From positions 682,001 through 746,000 of the forward strand of contig CAVVBC010000005.1 in NCBI GenBank assembly GCA_963746325.1: a stretch of DNA of 64,000 nt. The letters are read 5' to 3'. The translations under genes and the position numbers were made by a program. This document shows positions 38,433-47,657 of the stretch, piece by piece (the first letter of the stretch is position 1; the number at the start of each line of letters is the position of its first letter). Below the pieces are notes generated by a model that ran no database searches, had not been told where the DNA came from, and saw only the letters and a program-made list of their open reading frames with translations. The stretch is from RPQJ01 sp963746325 (GTDB lineage Bacteria > Pseudomonadota > Gammaproteobacteria > Steroidobacterales > Steroidobacteraceae).

Positions 38433-38858
38433 CTAGCTGCGCGCGAGGGCCTGCGCTGCCCAGCGCAGGACGGGCTGGACGCGCGGCGAGACGAGCTCGA
38501 GCGCTTCGTCGAAATCGACCCAGCGATACTCGCTGTGTTCGGCGCGGCCGATGAGCGGATTGATCGGCAGCATGACCGCGGTGGTGCGCGTCTCGGCCAG
38601 GTAGTACCGCGCGACCTTCCCCCCGCTGTAGGGGCCGGTCTCGGTCGAGCCCGAGCCCCAGGCGAACTGGAGGTCTTCGATGGTGGATTCCTCGCGCACC
38701 TCGCGGATCGCGGCGGCGAGCGGCTCCTCCCCTTCCTCGACCATCCCCTTGGGGAAATCCCAGTGGTTGAATGCGCGCAGCAGGAGATAGCGCCAGTCGT
38801 CGCCTGCGCGGCAAACGACCACGACGCCGGCTGAAAGCCGCGTGGACCTTGGACCCAT
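38433..38858 (-). CDS. Nudix hydrolase (Ap4A-hydrolase-like)
   Basis: A 141-residue enzyme with a complete Nudix box (GMVEEGEEPLAAAIREVREES, beginning near residue 38) preceded by HWDFPKG, which is typical of diadenosine-polyphosphate hydrolases. C-terminal aromatic residues (EYRWVDFDEA) fit substrate stacking. It is divergent from oxyR with a 72-base shared region. Confidence 0.9.
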   Translation of the reverse strand: MGPRSTRLSAGVVVVCRAGDDWRYLLLRAFNHWDFPKGMVEEGEEPLAAAIREVREESTIEDLQFAWGSGSTETGPYSGGKVARYYLAETRTTAVMLPINPLIGRAEHSEYRWVDFDEALELVSPRVQPVLRWAAQALARS

Positions 38859-38864
38859 CCGCCA

Positions 38865-38870
38865 AGTATA
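38865..38870 (-). promoter_or_regulatory. -10 box of the Nudix gene (leaderless layout)
   Basis: On the minus strand TATACT ends six bases before ATG 38858. No clear -35 box; no ribosome-binding site fits in the space. Confidence 0.4.
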
Positions 38871-38893
38871 GGCGATTCACGAGCCTGATGGCT

Positions 38894-38923
38894 TTGCGTA
38901 CCACGATAGGCAGCAGCTATTAT
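38894..38923 (+). promoter_or_regulatory. oxyR promoter (leaderless layout)
   Basis: TTGCGT (38894-38899), 18 bases, TATTAT (38918-38923); seven bases separate the -10 box from ATG 38931. It overlaps the control region of the divergent Nudix gene, so OxyR could autoregulate both. Confidence 0.55.
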
Positions 38924-38930
38924 TTCGCGC

Positions 38931-39833
38931 ATGAACCTGCGTGATCTCCGGTACCTCGTGGCACTGGCCGACGAGCGTCACTTCGGCAAGGCTGCCGAAC
39001 GCTGCTTCGTGAGCCAGCCAACCCTCTCCGCGCAGGTGCGCAAGCTCGAGGAGTACCTCGGCGTGCCCCTGGTCGAGCGCCAGCCGAAGCGCGTCGCGCT
39101 GACGGCCACCGGCGAAAAGATCGTGCAGCGCGCGCGCCTGCTGCTGCAGGAAGCCGACGCCATCGTCGAGCTCGCCAAGACCGACCGCGACCCCCTGGCC
39201 GGACCGCTCAAGCTGGCCCTGATCCCGACCGTCGGTCCGTACCTGCTGCCGCACGTCGTGGGCAAGCTGCGGCGCGAGCTGCCGCGACTCAAGCTCATGC
39301 TGTACGAGTACCAGACGGAGCAACTGCTCGAGCGCTTGCGTGCCGGGGAGATCGACGTGGGCATCCTGGCGCTGCCGGTGGTCATGGACGGGCTCGAAGC
39401 GGCTCCGCTCTACGACGAACCCTTCATGCTGGCAATGCCGGCTGCGCACCCGCTGGCGGGCCGCGATCGCGTCAAGGTCGAAGACATGCGCGGCGAAACA
39501 CTCTTGCTGCTGGAAGACGGGCACTGCCTGCGCGACCAGGCGCTGGAGGTCTGCAGCCGTATCCGTGTCAGCGAAGAGCAGGACTACCGCGCGACGAGTC
39601 TCGAGACGCTGCGCCAGATGGTCGCGGCCGGTCACGGCATCACCCTGCTGCCGGAACTGGCGGCCGAGACGTCGGTGGGCACCGCGCGCGGACTGCGCGT
39701 CAAGCCCTTTGCCAAGCCGGCGCCGGGACGCACGATCGGGGCGGTCTGGCGCAAGTCGACGACACGCACGCCGGCGATCGCCTCGATCGCCGCCACCATC
39801 CGCGCTGCAATGAAGGATGAAATGCGCAAATGA
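38931..39833 (+). CDS. oxyR: Peroxide-sensing LysR-type regulator OxyR
   Basis: A 300-residue regulator with an N-terminal HTH (RYLVALADERHFGKAAERCF, SQPTLSAQVRKLEEYLGVPL) and an effector domain with the redox pair Cys199 and Cys208 in LLEDGHCLRDQALEVC, at the same numbers as in E. coli. Peroxide oxidises this pair to a disulfide and activates antioxidant genes. Its stop overlaps the start of the PCuAC gene (ATGA), so the two are cotranscribed. Confidence 0.96.
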   Translation: MNLRDLRYLVALADERHFGKAAERCFVSQPTLSAQVRKLEEYLGVPLVERQPKRVALTATGEKIVQRARLLLQEADAIVELAKTDRDPLAGPLKLALIPTVGPYLLPHVVGKLRRELPRLKLMLYEYQTEQLLERLRAGEIDVGILALPVVMDGLEAAPLYDEPFMLAMPAAHPLAGRDRVKVEDMRGETLLLLEDGHCLRDQALEVCSRIRVSEEQDYRATSLETLRQMVAAGHGITLLPELAAETSVGTARGLRVKPFAKPAPGRTIGAVWRKSTTRTPAIASIAATIRAAMKDEMRK

Positions 39834-40298
39834 CCGGTTGGCGGCCCCGCCTGCTCGCGCTGTCGTGCCTGCTGGCCGCCTGCTTCGCTGCGACGGCAGA
39901 CGCACCGCAGGCACGTGCCGTCGCGGTCCGCGACGCCTGGGCGCGCGCGACGGCGCCGGGCATGACGATGGGGGCCGTCTACCTCGACGGTGCAGGGCGG
40001 CGCCACGCCTGACCGCCTGCTCGCTGCAGCAACGCAGCGGGCCGGAACGACGCAGATTCACGTCGTCACCAGCGACGGCGGCATGGCACGCATGCGCGAG
40101 GCCGCGGGCGTCGACATCCCCGCCGGGGCAACGGTCGTGCTCGCGCCGCAGGGCACGCATCTGATGCTGATGGGCCTGCCGCAGCCGCTCGTCGCCGGCG
40201 AGCGCTTTCCGCTGACGCTCGAGTTCGCCCGGGCCGGCACGCTGGTCGTCAGCGTCCGGGTCGTGGCACCGGGCGACGAGCCAGGCGACGCCCGTTGA
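39830..40298 (+). pseudogene. PCuAC-type periplasmic copper chaperone, frameshifted
   Basis: The first frame (39830-40012) gives a signal peptide (LLALSCLLAACFAATADA) and DAWARATAPGMTMGAVYLDG. Near 39985-39995 one extra base shifts the frame, and the rest (GGATPDRLLAAATQRAGTTQ, IHVVTSDGGMARMREA, LMLMGLPQPLVAGERFPLTL) continues in another frame to 40298. The His/Met copper ligands of the family are visible (HLMLMGL). Intact, it would deliver Cu(I) to respiratory oxidase. The break may be a sequencing error. It overlaps the oxyR stop, an unusual partner. Confidence 0.8.
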
Positions 40299-40323
40299 AG
40301 GTCGCCATGCGCGACACGACGTC

Positions 40324-43300
40324 GTGACTGCCCCGACCCTCGCGCTGCCGGTGCATCGTCTGCACGACGATGACATCGAGAGCCTGCTCGTCACCGGCGA
40401 GCGACGCGCCGAACTGACCGCTCTGTTCGGCGAGCAGGGCTACCGCGAACTGCATGCGCTGGCGCGGCGTGCGGCGGCGAAACGCGGCAGGCCCGGCCCG
40501 CGCGTTTACCTGCTGCCCGGCCTCATGGGATCGCGCCTCGGTTCGCGCGGCGTGCTGCTCGACGACGTGCTGTGGCTCGACCTGGTCGAGATTGCAGCGG
40601 GCCATCTCACGCGGCTGGCCCTGCCCGCGGGATCACGCCTCGTCGCGCTAGGCGCGATGCTGCTCAATACGCTCAAGCTGAAGCTGTCGCTCAAGATCGC
40701 GGGCTTCGACACGCGCACGCACGCGTACGACTGGCGCCGCAGCATCGGCGCACTGGCCGTGGAACTCGAGCAGCGCATCGCCAGCGACAGCGGCAGCACC
40801 GACGTCATGCTCGTCGGCCACAGCATGGGCGGGGTCGTTGCGCGGGTGGCCCTGGGCCGGCAGCGCGCGGGACACATCACTCGCGTCGTCCAGCTCGGTG
40901 CGCCCAACCACGGCTCGTTCGCACCGGTCCTCGCGTTGCGCGGCCTGTACCCGTCGGTGCGCAAGCTGGCAGCGATCGACCGCCGGCACACGGCCGAAGA
41001 CCTCGCACGCATCATTTTCCGCACGCTGCCCGCCCTGCACGAACTGCTGCCGGATCCCCGACTGGCCGGCGAGCCGGATCTGTTCGACGTGAATTCGTGG
41101 CCGGACGACGAACTGCGCCCTGGCGCAGCGCTGCTCCAGTCCGCCTGGAACGAGCGCCAGCAGTGGCCCGCCAGCGACGACCGCTGCCTGCAGGTCGTGG
41201 GCGTGCGGCAGGACACCGTCACTGCGTTGCGGCGCGCGGGCACGACTTTCGAGTTCGACGTGGCGCCGCTCGGCGATGGCACCGTGCCGCTTGCGCTCAC
41301 GGTGCGGCCGGGCGAGCGGGCGTGGTATGTCGGTGAAAAGCACGGCGGCCTGCCGAACAACGGCCGCGTCATCAACGCCGTGGTCGACCTGTTGCGGACA
41401 GGCTCGACCCGGCGACTGCCCGCCGCGGCGACACGCGCCCGCACCGCCGCAACCCGGCGCGTGACGGAAGCGGCCTTGCGGCGCGTGGCTGCGCACAAGA
41501 TCGACTGGCAGCACCTCTCCGCGGACGCCCGCCGACGGCTGCTGGAGCCCGTCGTCTCACCCGAGTTCCACATCGCGGTGCAGCCTGCGACCCTCGAACC
41601 CGCGGCCGGCGCCGCCAGCGCACGGACGCAGCCTGCCACCAAGGCACTGCAGCGCGCGCTCGAGATTCGTCTCGTGCACGGCAGCATCGTCGAGGCGAAC
41701 GCCCGGGCGCTGGTGCTCGGCGTGTTTGCCAACGTCGACCCCACCGGGCCCGCGGCCGCCGTGGACCTTGCGCTCGACGGCGCCATCCGCGAGTTCACGC
41801 TGCGGCGCATGTTCGCTGCCCAGCTCGGACAGGTGTTCGTCATGCCCGTCGCCGGCAGCCGCCTGCTGGCCGAGTTCGTGCTGTTCGCGGGCCTCGGCGA
41901 TTTCGACGACTTCGGTGCCGAGGCGCCCGCTTTTGTCGCGGAGAACATCATTCGCACCCTCGCGCGCACTCACGTCGAGGACTTCGCGACCGTGCTGTTC
42001 GGTGCGGGATCGGGCGTCCCGGTAGCCATGGCCCTGGAGCAGCAGCTGCGCGGATTCGTGGCCGGGGTGCAGCACGCCGATCCGGACGCGGTCGTCCGCC
42101 GCATCTCGATCTGCGAGATCGACGCGCGCAAGTACGCGGCGCTGGTGCGTGCCGCGCGCGAGCTCGCGCCGGGCCTGCAGAGCGCCGGCATGACGCTGCT
42201 GGTCGACGAAGTGCAGGCGGACGGCAACGCACGGCGGCCGCCCCGTCGTACGCCGCGGAGGTCGACGTCGACCTCCGCGCAGGATCCCGTCTACCTGCTG
42301 GTATCGATGACACCGGCGGGACGCGGCGAACTCGAATGCCGCTCGTCCGTGCTGACCGCTGGCGCGAAAGCGGCCGTGCTCAGCGGAAGCATCACGCTGC
42401 GTCGCACCGAACTGCTGCAACAGCTCGAGTCGCTGGAAAGCGGTGTCGCGACCAGTCGCGATCTTGCCCGCATCGGCAGCGCGCTCGCGAAGGCGCTGCT
42501 GCCGGCGACGGTGCGGGAAGGCCTCGAGGCCATGCCGTCGCGACCGCTCGTGATCGTGCACGACGTGGAAGCATCGCGCGTGCCGTGGGAGGTCCTGCGC
42601 ATCGGCACCGTCCATCCCGCGCTGACGGGCGGCCTGAGCCGGCGCTATGCGAGCGACGCGCTGTCCGTGGCCCGGTGGCGCGACGACCGCAAGTCCGGCG
42701 ATCCGCTGCGCGTGCTGCTGATCGTCGATCCCACGCGCGACCTGCCTGGCGCCGCCGCCGAGGGTGCAGCGATCAAGCAACTGCTGGTGCGGCGCGGCGT
42801 GACGTTCGACGTGCTCGCCGGGCGGGACGCCACTCGTGCACGCATCGTCGCGGCACTCGGCACGGGCGCATTCGACGTGCTGCACTTCGCGGGGCACGCA
42901 TTCTTCGACGCCCGCGAGCCGCGCAATGGCGGCCTCGTCTGTGATGGCAGGGAAGTGCTGCAAGCCGAGCACCTTGCCAGCGTGGGAGCGCTGCCGGCGC
43001 TCGTTTTCTGCAATGCGTGCGAAGCGGCTCGCGTCCGCCAGGCAGCTCGCGACCGCACGCCCGCGGCGGCGCGACTGCGGAGCTCGCAGCGAACCATGAC
43101 CGGGATCGCCGAAGCGTTTCTCGCCGGCGGTGTCGCCAACTTCGTGGGCACGCATTGGCCCGTCGGGGATGAAGCCGCCTTCGCCTTCTCCACCCAGATG
43201 TACGAAGCCTTGCTGCGGGGCCGGCGCCTCGGCGAGGCCGTGCTTGCCGGCAGGCAACAGCTGCACGCAATACCTAGCGTCGACTGGGCGGACTACGTCC

Positions 43301-43341
43301 ACTACGGCAGCCCGGAGTTTCGCCTCGCCGGAATTCCGTGA
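40324..43341 (+). CDS. Lipase-like / M17N-like / CHAT-protease fusion protein
   Basis: A 1005-residue multidomain protein with no signal peptide. Residues about 60-390 form an LCAT/lipase-like alpha/beta hydrolase: PGLMGS (65-70), nucleophile Ser167 in LVGHSMGG, acid in LGDGTVPL and His in EKHGGLPNN. Residues about 440-620 resemble the leucyl-aminopeptidase (M17) N-terminal, macro-like domain (VLGVFANVDPTGPAAAVDLA, VLFAGLGDFDDFG). Residues about 690-1005 form a CHAT caspase-like protease with catalytic His858 (LHFAGHAFF) and Cys899 (FCNACEA), then GGVANFVGTHWPVGDEAAF. The start is GTG 40324, 25 bases after the PCuAC gene. Biological role unknown; see findings. Confidence 0.85.
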   Translation: MTAPTLALPVHRLHDDDIESLLVTGERRAELTALFGEQGYRELHALARRAAAKRGRPGPRVYLLPGLMGSRLGSRGVLLDDVLWLDLVEIAAGHLTRLALPAGSRLVALGAMLLNTLKLKLSLKIAGFDTRTHAYDWRRSIGALAVELEQRIASDSGSTDVMLVGHSMGGVVARVALGRQRAGHITRVVQLGAPNHGSFAPVLALRGLYPSVRKLAAIDRRHTAEDLARIIFRTLPALHELLPDPRLAGEPDLFDVNSWPDDELRPGAALLQSAWNERQQWPASDDRCLQVVGVRQDTVTALRRAGTTFEFDVAPLGDGTVPLALTVRPGERAWYVGEKHGGLPNNGRVINAVVDLLRTGSTRRLPAAATRARTAATRRVTEAALRRVAAHKIDWQHLSADARRRLLEPVVSPEFHIAVQPATLEPAAGAASARTQPATKALQRALEIRLVHGSIVEANARALVLGVFANVDPTGPAAAVDLALDGAIREFTLRRMFAAQLGQVFVMPVAGSRLLAEFVLFAGLGDFDDFGAEAPAFVAENIIRTLARTHVEDFATVLFGAGSGVPVAMALEQQLRGFVAGVQHADPDAVVRRISICEIDARKYAALVRAARELAPGLQSAGMTLLVDEVQADGNARRPPRRTPRRSTSTSAQDPVYLLVSMTPAGRGELECRSSVLTAGAKAAVLSGSITLRRTELLQQLESLESGVATSRDLARIGSALAKALLPATVREGLEAMPSRPLVIVHDVEASRVPWEVLRIGTVHPALTGGLSRRYASDALSVARWRDDRKSGDPLRVLLIVDPTRDLPGAAAEGAAIKQLLVRRGVTFDVLAGRDATRARIVAALGTGAFDVLHFAGHAFFDAREPRNGGLVCDGREVLQAEHLASVGALPALVFCNACEAARVRQAARDRTPAAARLRSSQRTMTGIAEAFLAGGVANFVGTHWPVGDEAAFAFSTQMYEALLRGRRLGEAVLAGRQQLHAIPSVDWADYVHYGSPEFRLAGIP

Positions 43342-43542
43342 ACGGGCGCACGTTTCAGCGTGCGAGCGACTGCCGCGAAGCCGGTATCACGCGCTGCAAC
43401 CTGCGGCCCAGCGCACCTGTTTGCATCCATTTTGAATGTGGTTGCCCAAAACGGTAGCCGCATCACGTTTCGCGGGCGTCCGGATCGGAAAAATTCCCCC
43501 CACACGACAGCCCGTCGTGGAAAACAAGAACGAGGATGAAAA

Positions 43543-44039
43543 ATGAGTAGGAATGTAGTTGCTCCGATCGCCGTCGCCCTTGCGCTCGCCGCGCTGGCTC
43601 GGCCCAGGCCGCCACCAAGACCGCCAGCTTCAACGTCACCGCGACGGTGGCGAACAACTGCGTGATCAGCGCCAACCCGCTGGCACTCGGCGCTTTCGAC
43701 GGCACCAACGACCTGGCTGCGACGTCGACCGTGGTCGTGCGTTGCACGAACGGCACGGCGTACAACGTCGACCTGAACGCCGGCTCGTCGTCCAACTTTG
43801 CGGCCCGCACGATGTCGAACGGCACCGATTCGCTGGTGTACAACCTGTACACGGACATCACGTACACCAACATCTGGGGCGACGGCTCCACCGGCACCGT
43901 GCGCGTGCCCGGCACCGGCGCGGGCTTCGGGTCCACTCGCAACATCACGGTTGCCGGTCGCCTGCTCGCCTCCGCCAACACCGGTCCGATCGGCGCTGGC
44001 ACGTACACCGACACGATCGTCGCCTCGATCGTCTACTGA
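43543..44039 (+). pseudogene. Spore coat U / Csu-type pilin subunit, frameshifted in the signal peptide
   Basis: The ATG at 43543 with GAGGATG upstream opens MSRNVVAPIAVALALAALA. Near 43600 one base is missing, and the mature protein continues in another frame (AQAATKTASFNVTATVANNC, NPLALGAFDGTNDL, GAGTYTDTIVASIVY) to 44039. The mature domain is a full spore-coat-protein-U (SCPU) beta-sandwich with conserved Cys. It is the likely main shaft subunit of a Csu-type chaperone-usher pilus, whose other parts follow at once. A hairpin (arms 43503-43508 and 43513-43518) lies in its leader. Confidence 0.85.
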
Positions 44040-44058
44040 TCGGTAGAGCGGCGCGAAC

Positions 44059-44814
44059 GTGCGTAACCTGCTCGTTAGCATCCTGGCGTCGATGGCAGCC
44101 TGCGGGCTGCCATCGGCGCAGGCCATGGCCGGCACGTTCTCGATTTCCCCGGTGCGCGTGGACCTCGCGGCCCAGTCGACGGCGGGCGTAGTGACCATCC
44201 GCAACCAGGAAGATGCACCCGTCGTCGTGCAGGCCGAGACCTTTCTCTGGCAACAGACGGGTGGCGGCGAAAAGCTCGAGCCGACCCGCGACGTGCTGGT
44301 GACACCCGCCGTCTTCACGATTCCGCCACGGGGCTCGCAGGTGGTCCGGCTCGCCCTGCGCCGCGAAGTCGACCCCCGCATGGAACTGAGCTACCGCCTG
44401 ATCCTGACCGAAGTGCCGCAGCAGGCCGCGCCGGATTTCAACGGCCTGCACATGGCGCTGCAGATGAGCCTGCCGGTTTTCGTCGCCGCACAAGCGCCGA
44501 CGGCACCGCAGCTCAAGTGGTCGGCGGCTCGCGGCAAGGACGGCAAGGTCGCCGTCACCGCACTGAACGCAGGCACGGAACACACCCGGATCCTGGACCT
44601 GCAGGTGAACCCGCAGCCCGGCTCCGGCGAGTGGCTGCAGCACCAGGGAGCCTATTACGTGCTCCCGGGCCAGTCTCGCAGCTGGCCCATCGACCACAAC
44701 AACGACAACAGCAACAATAAGAACAATGACAGCGCCCAGTGGCGCCAGCTGCGCGTGAAGGGTGCCACCGGCGACGGGGACTTCGCGACGGAGTTGAGCC
44801 TGACGACTGACTGA
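44059..44814 (+). CDS. Periplasmic pilus chaperone (PapD/CsuC-like)
   Basis: A 251-residue chaperone with a signal peptide (LASMAACGLPSAQAMAG), an N-terminal Ig-like domain (GTFSISPVRVDLAAQSTAGV, RGSQVVRLALRREVDP, YRLILTEVP) and a second Ig-like domain. It shuttles SCPU subunits to the usher by donor-strand complementation. Near residues 213-225 a run of Asn and Asp (HNNDNSNNKNND) is inserted just before the last strands, which is not normal for the family. GTG start; four bases separate the stop from the usher ATG. Confidence 0.93.
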   Translation: MRNLLVSILASMAACGLPSAQAMAGTFSISPVRVDLAAQSTAGVVTIRNQEDAPVVVQAETFLWQQTGGGEKLEPTRDVLVTPAVFTIPPRGSQVVRLALRREVDPRMELSYRLILTEVPQQAAPDFNGLHMALQMSLPVFVAAQAPTAPQLKWSAARGKDGKVAVTALNAGTEHTRILDLQVNPQPGSGEWLQHQGAYYVLPGQSRSWPIDHNNDNSNNKNNDSAQWRQLRVKGATGDGDFATELSLTTD

Positions 44815-44817
44815 GTC

Positions 44818-47127
44818 ATGCGCGCAGCCCTCTCGCTCGCCATCGCGCTCGCGCTCGCTGCCCCACTGGTTCCCGCGGCCGATGGCCCGGACGCGTTCAC
44901 CGAATCCGTCGTCGAATTCACGGTCAATGGACAGCCGGCGATCACGACCCTGGTGGTGCGCCGCGATGCCGACGGCACGCTGCTGCTGCGGGCGGCCGAT
45001 CTTGCCACGCTGCGCATGAAGACACCCACGCGTGGCGCCCTGCTCGTCAACGGCGAACGCTACTATCGGCTCGGCGCCGAGATGGGTGCGCGCGTCAACT
45101 TCGACGCCGCGACACAGCACGCCGACGTGACCCTGCCGCCGGAGGCCTTCCTCGCGACGGTCAAGCTCGCGTCCAGCGCCGACCGGCCGCAAGTGACGAC
45201 ACCCACGCTCGGCGGCTTCCTCAACTACAACCTGTATGGCGAGAGCACGTCGCAGCGCACGACCCTCGGCGGCATTGCCGAAGCCGGCTTCTTCACGCCG
45301 TACGGCGTCGGCACCGGCACGGTGCTGAGTCGTGACGACGCCGACGGCCGCTCGGCCGTGCGGCTGGACACGACCTGGACCCGCGACCTGCCCGAGCGGC
45401 TGGCGACCCTGCGGCTGGGCGACGCGATCAGCGCCTCCGGCGCCTGGGGCCGCTCGGTGCGGTTTGGCGGCGTGCAGTTCGGCACCAACTTCGCGACGCA
45501 ACCGACGCTGGTGACCACGCCGATGCTGGCGGCGCACGGCTCGGCGGTCGTGCCGTCGACGGTCGACGTGTTCGTGAATGGCGCACAGGTCGCGAGCCAG
45601 GACGTGCCGCCCGGCCCGTTCACCATCGACCACGTGCCGAGCATTACGGGCGCCGGGCAGATGCAGGTCGTGATCACGGACGCCCTCGGCCGGCAGCAGA
45701 TCCTGTCGCAGCCGTACTACACCGGGCCGTCGCTGCTGCGGGCCGGTCTCAATGAGTACTCGTTCGAACTCGGCGCACTGCGCGAAGACTATGGTTATGC
45801 CAGCAACGCCTATGGCGACATGGCGGCAGCAGGGACGTTCCGGCGCGGCATCACCGACCAGTTCACGGCCGAAGCGCACGCGGAAATGCAGGTGGGCGGC
45901 CCGGCTGCGGTCGGACTGAACGGCGCCTGGCAGGCGGGCAAGCTCGGCATCCTCAGCTCGACCCTCGCGGTGGGCGGCGTCGACGACCAACTGGGCTGGC
46001 TTGCCGGAGTCGGCTTCGAGCACAACGGCCAGCGCGCGAGCCTGTTCGCACGCACCCAGTTTGCATCCGAGTCGTTCGCGCAACTCGGCACCGGCGAAGT
46101 GGACGAGCGGCCGAAGCAGCGCACGTTCCTCGGGTTCGGCCTGAATTTCGCGCAACTCGGCAACCTGCAGGTGGCCTACGGCCTGCAAAGCTCATGGACG
46201 GAGCCGCGCCAGGAAACGATCGGCGTGAGCCACGCGGTCACGCTCGGGCAACTCGGCTTCCTGAACCTGATCGTCAGCCAGAACGTCGGGGACGAGACCA
46301 CCACGGACGTGTTCCTGAACTGGACGATGCCGTTCGGCGACCGGCGCTCGGCCGCGCTTTCGCTGCGCCAGTCGCATCCGGCCAGCGACGGCGACGCCTT
46401 CGCCGCGGTCGCATCCCTGCAGCAGAGCCTGCCGGTCGGCTCCGGCGTCGGCTACCAGGTCTCGCTCGCGTCGAACGAGGACGCTGAGCTCGGTTACTCC
46501 TACCAGGGCAGCGCTGGCACGGCGAACGTGCAGTACGCGCGGCGCAACGACACTGACGGCTGGCGCGCGGACGTGTCCGGCGGACTCGCATTCACGGGCG
46601 CCGGCGTCATGCCTGCACGCCGGCTCGATCGCAGCTTCGCCGTGGTCAAGGTCGCGGACTACGAGAACCTGACGGTCTACGTCGAGAACCAGCCCATCGG
46701 CGTCACCGATGACCACGGTCGCATCCTGCTCGACGGGTTGCGCGCCTACGAACGCAACGAGATCAGCATCGACCCGAAGCAGCTGCCGATGGATGCCACG
46801 CTGGCGGTGCCGACGATGCAGGTCACGCCGGCCTACCGCAGCGGCGCGCTGGTTGAATTCCCGGTCACGCGCGCTCGCCCCGCGACGCTGCGCCTGGTGC
46901 AAGCCGACGGCACGGCCGTGCCCGCCGGCGCGAGTGTGCGCACGCGACAGGAAACGGTGCCGGTCGGCCTGCAGGGCCTGGTGTACCTGAGCGAGGCGGC
47001 GGGAACCCAACGGGCCTTTGCCGAGTGGGCCGGTGGTCGTCGCTGCGAGTTCTCCTTCACGCGCGCAGAGGGCACCGACCCGCAGCCCGACCTCGGTACA
47101 ATCGTGTGCCGCAGCACTGCGGAGTGA
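44818..47127 (+). CDS. Outer-membrane usher of a Csu-type chaperone-usher pilus
   Basis: A 769-residue outer-membrane protein: signal peptide (LSLAIALALAAPLVPAADG), N-terminal domain (EFTVNGQPAITTLVVRRDAD), a translocation barrel containing the plug domain (PSTVDVFVNGAQVASQDVPP) and C-terminal domains (ENQPIGVTDDHGRILLDGLR, ENLTVYVE) ending in CRSTAE with a Cys pair. It is the secretion pore and assembly platform for the SCPU subunits. Length is normal for SCPU-type ushers. Confidence 0.94.
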   Translation: MRAALSLAIALALAAPLVPAADGPDAFTESVVEFTVNGQPAITTLVVRRDADGTLLLRAADLATLRMKTPTRGALLVNGERYYRLGAEMGARVNFDAATQHADVTLPPEAFLATVKLASSADRPQVTTPTLGGFLNYNLYGESTSQRTTLGGIAEAGFFTPYGVGTGTVLSRDDADGRSAVRLDTTWTRDLPERLATLRLGDAISASGAWGRSVRFGGVQFGTNFATQPTLVTTPMLAAHGSAVVPSTVDVFVNGAQVASQDVPPGPFTIDHVPSITGAGQMQVVITDALGRQQILSQPYYTGPSLLRAGLNEYSFELGALREDYGYASNAYGDMAAAGTFRRGITDQFTAEAHAEMQVGGPAAVGLNGAWQAGKLGILSSTLAVGGVDDQLGWLAGVGFEHNGQRASLFARTQFASESFAQLGTGEVDERPKQRTFLGFGLNFAQLGNLQVAYGLQSSWTEPRQETIGVSHAVTLGQLGFLNLIVSQNVGDETTTDVFLNWTMPFGDRRSAALSLRQSHPASDGDAFAAVASLQQSLPVGSGVGYQVSLASNEDAELGYSYQGSAGTANVQYARRNDTDGWRADVSGGLAFTGAGVMPARRLDRSFAVVKVADYENLTVYVENQPIGVTDDHGRILLDGLRAYERNEISIDPKQLPMDATLAVPTMQVTPAYRSGALVEFPVTRARPATLRLVQADGTAVPAGASVRTRQETVPVGLQGLVYLSEAAGTQRAFAEWAGGRRCEFSFTRAEGTDPQPDLGTIVCRSTAE

Positions 47128-47137
47128 GTACTGCGCC

Positions 47138-47642
47138 TTGCACCGTCTACGCCGCCCTGTCCAGTTGACTGCCGCCTGGCTCTGCCTGGCAGGGGGCCTC
47201 GTGTCCGGCGCGGCCGAGGCGGCGATCGACTGCACGGCGTCGACCAGCGGCGTCGGCTTCGGCGACTACGATCCCGTGCTCACGGCGCCGGACGATTCGA
47301 CCGCCAACGTCACCGTGCGGTGTACGCGCCAGATATTGGTCGACCCCTTCAACGTCAGTTACACGCTGGCGCTCAGCCGCGGCTCGAGCGGCAACTATGC
47401 CTTGCGTCGCATGAACGCGGGGGCTGCGTCGGCTCAACTACAACCTGTACCGGGATGCCGCCCGTTCGCAGGTGTGGGGCGACGGCACGAATTCGACCGG
47501 CACGGTGGCCGGCGCCCAGAATTTCGTCTGGTTCCAGACCTCGCAAACGTCCACCCACGCCATCTACGGTCGGGTTCCCGCGCAGCAGAACGCCACGCCG
47601 GGTTCCTACTCCGACGCAATCGTCCTGACGATCACGTTCTGA
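47138..47642 (+). pseudogene. Second spore coat U-domain subunit (possible pilus tip), frameshifted
   Basis: The TTG at 47138 opens a signal peptide (LTAAWLCLAGGLVSGAAEAA) and IDCTASTSGVGFGDYDP. At the GGGGG run near 47418-47423 one extra base shifts the frame, and the rest (RLNYNLYRDAARSQVWGDG, YGRVPAQQNATPGSYSD, AIVLTITF) reads to 47642. Single-domain SCPU subunits downstream of the usher are usually minor or adhesive subunits. The homopolymer at the break favours a sequencing error. Confidence 0.8.
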
Positions 47643-47657
47643 GGCGGCGCGCGCCGC

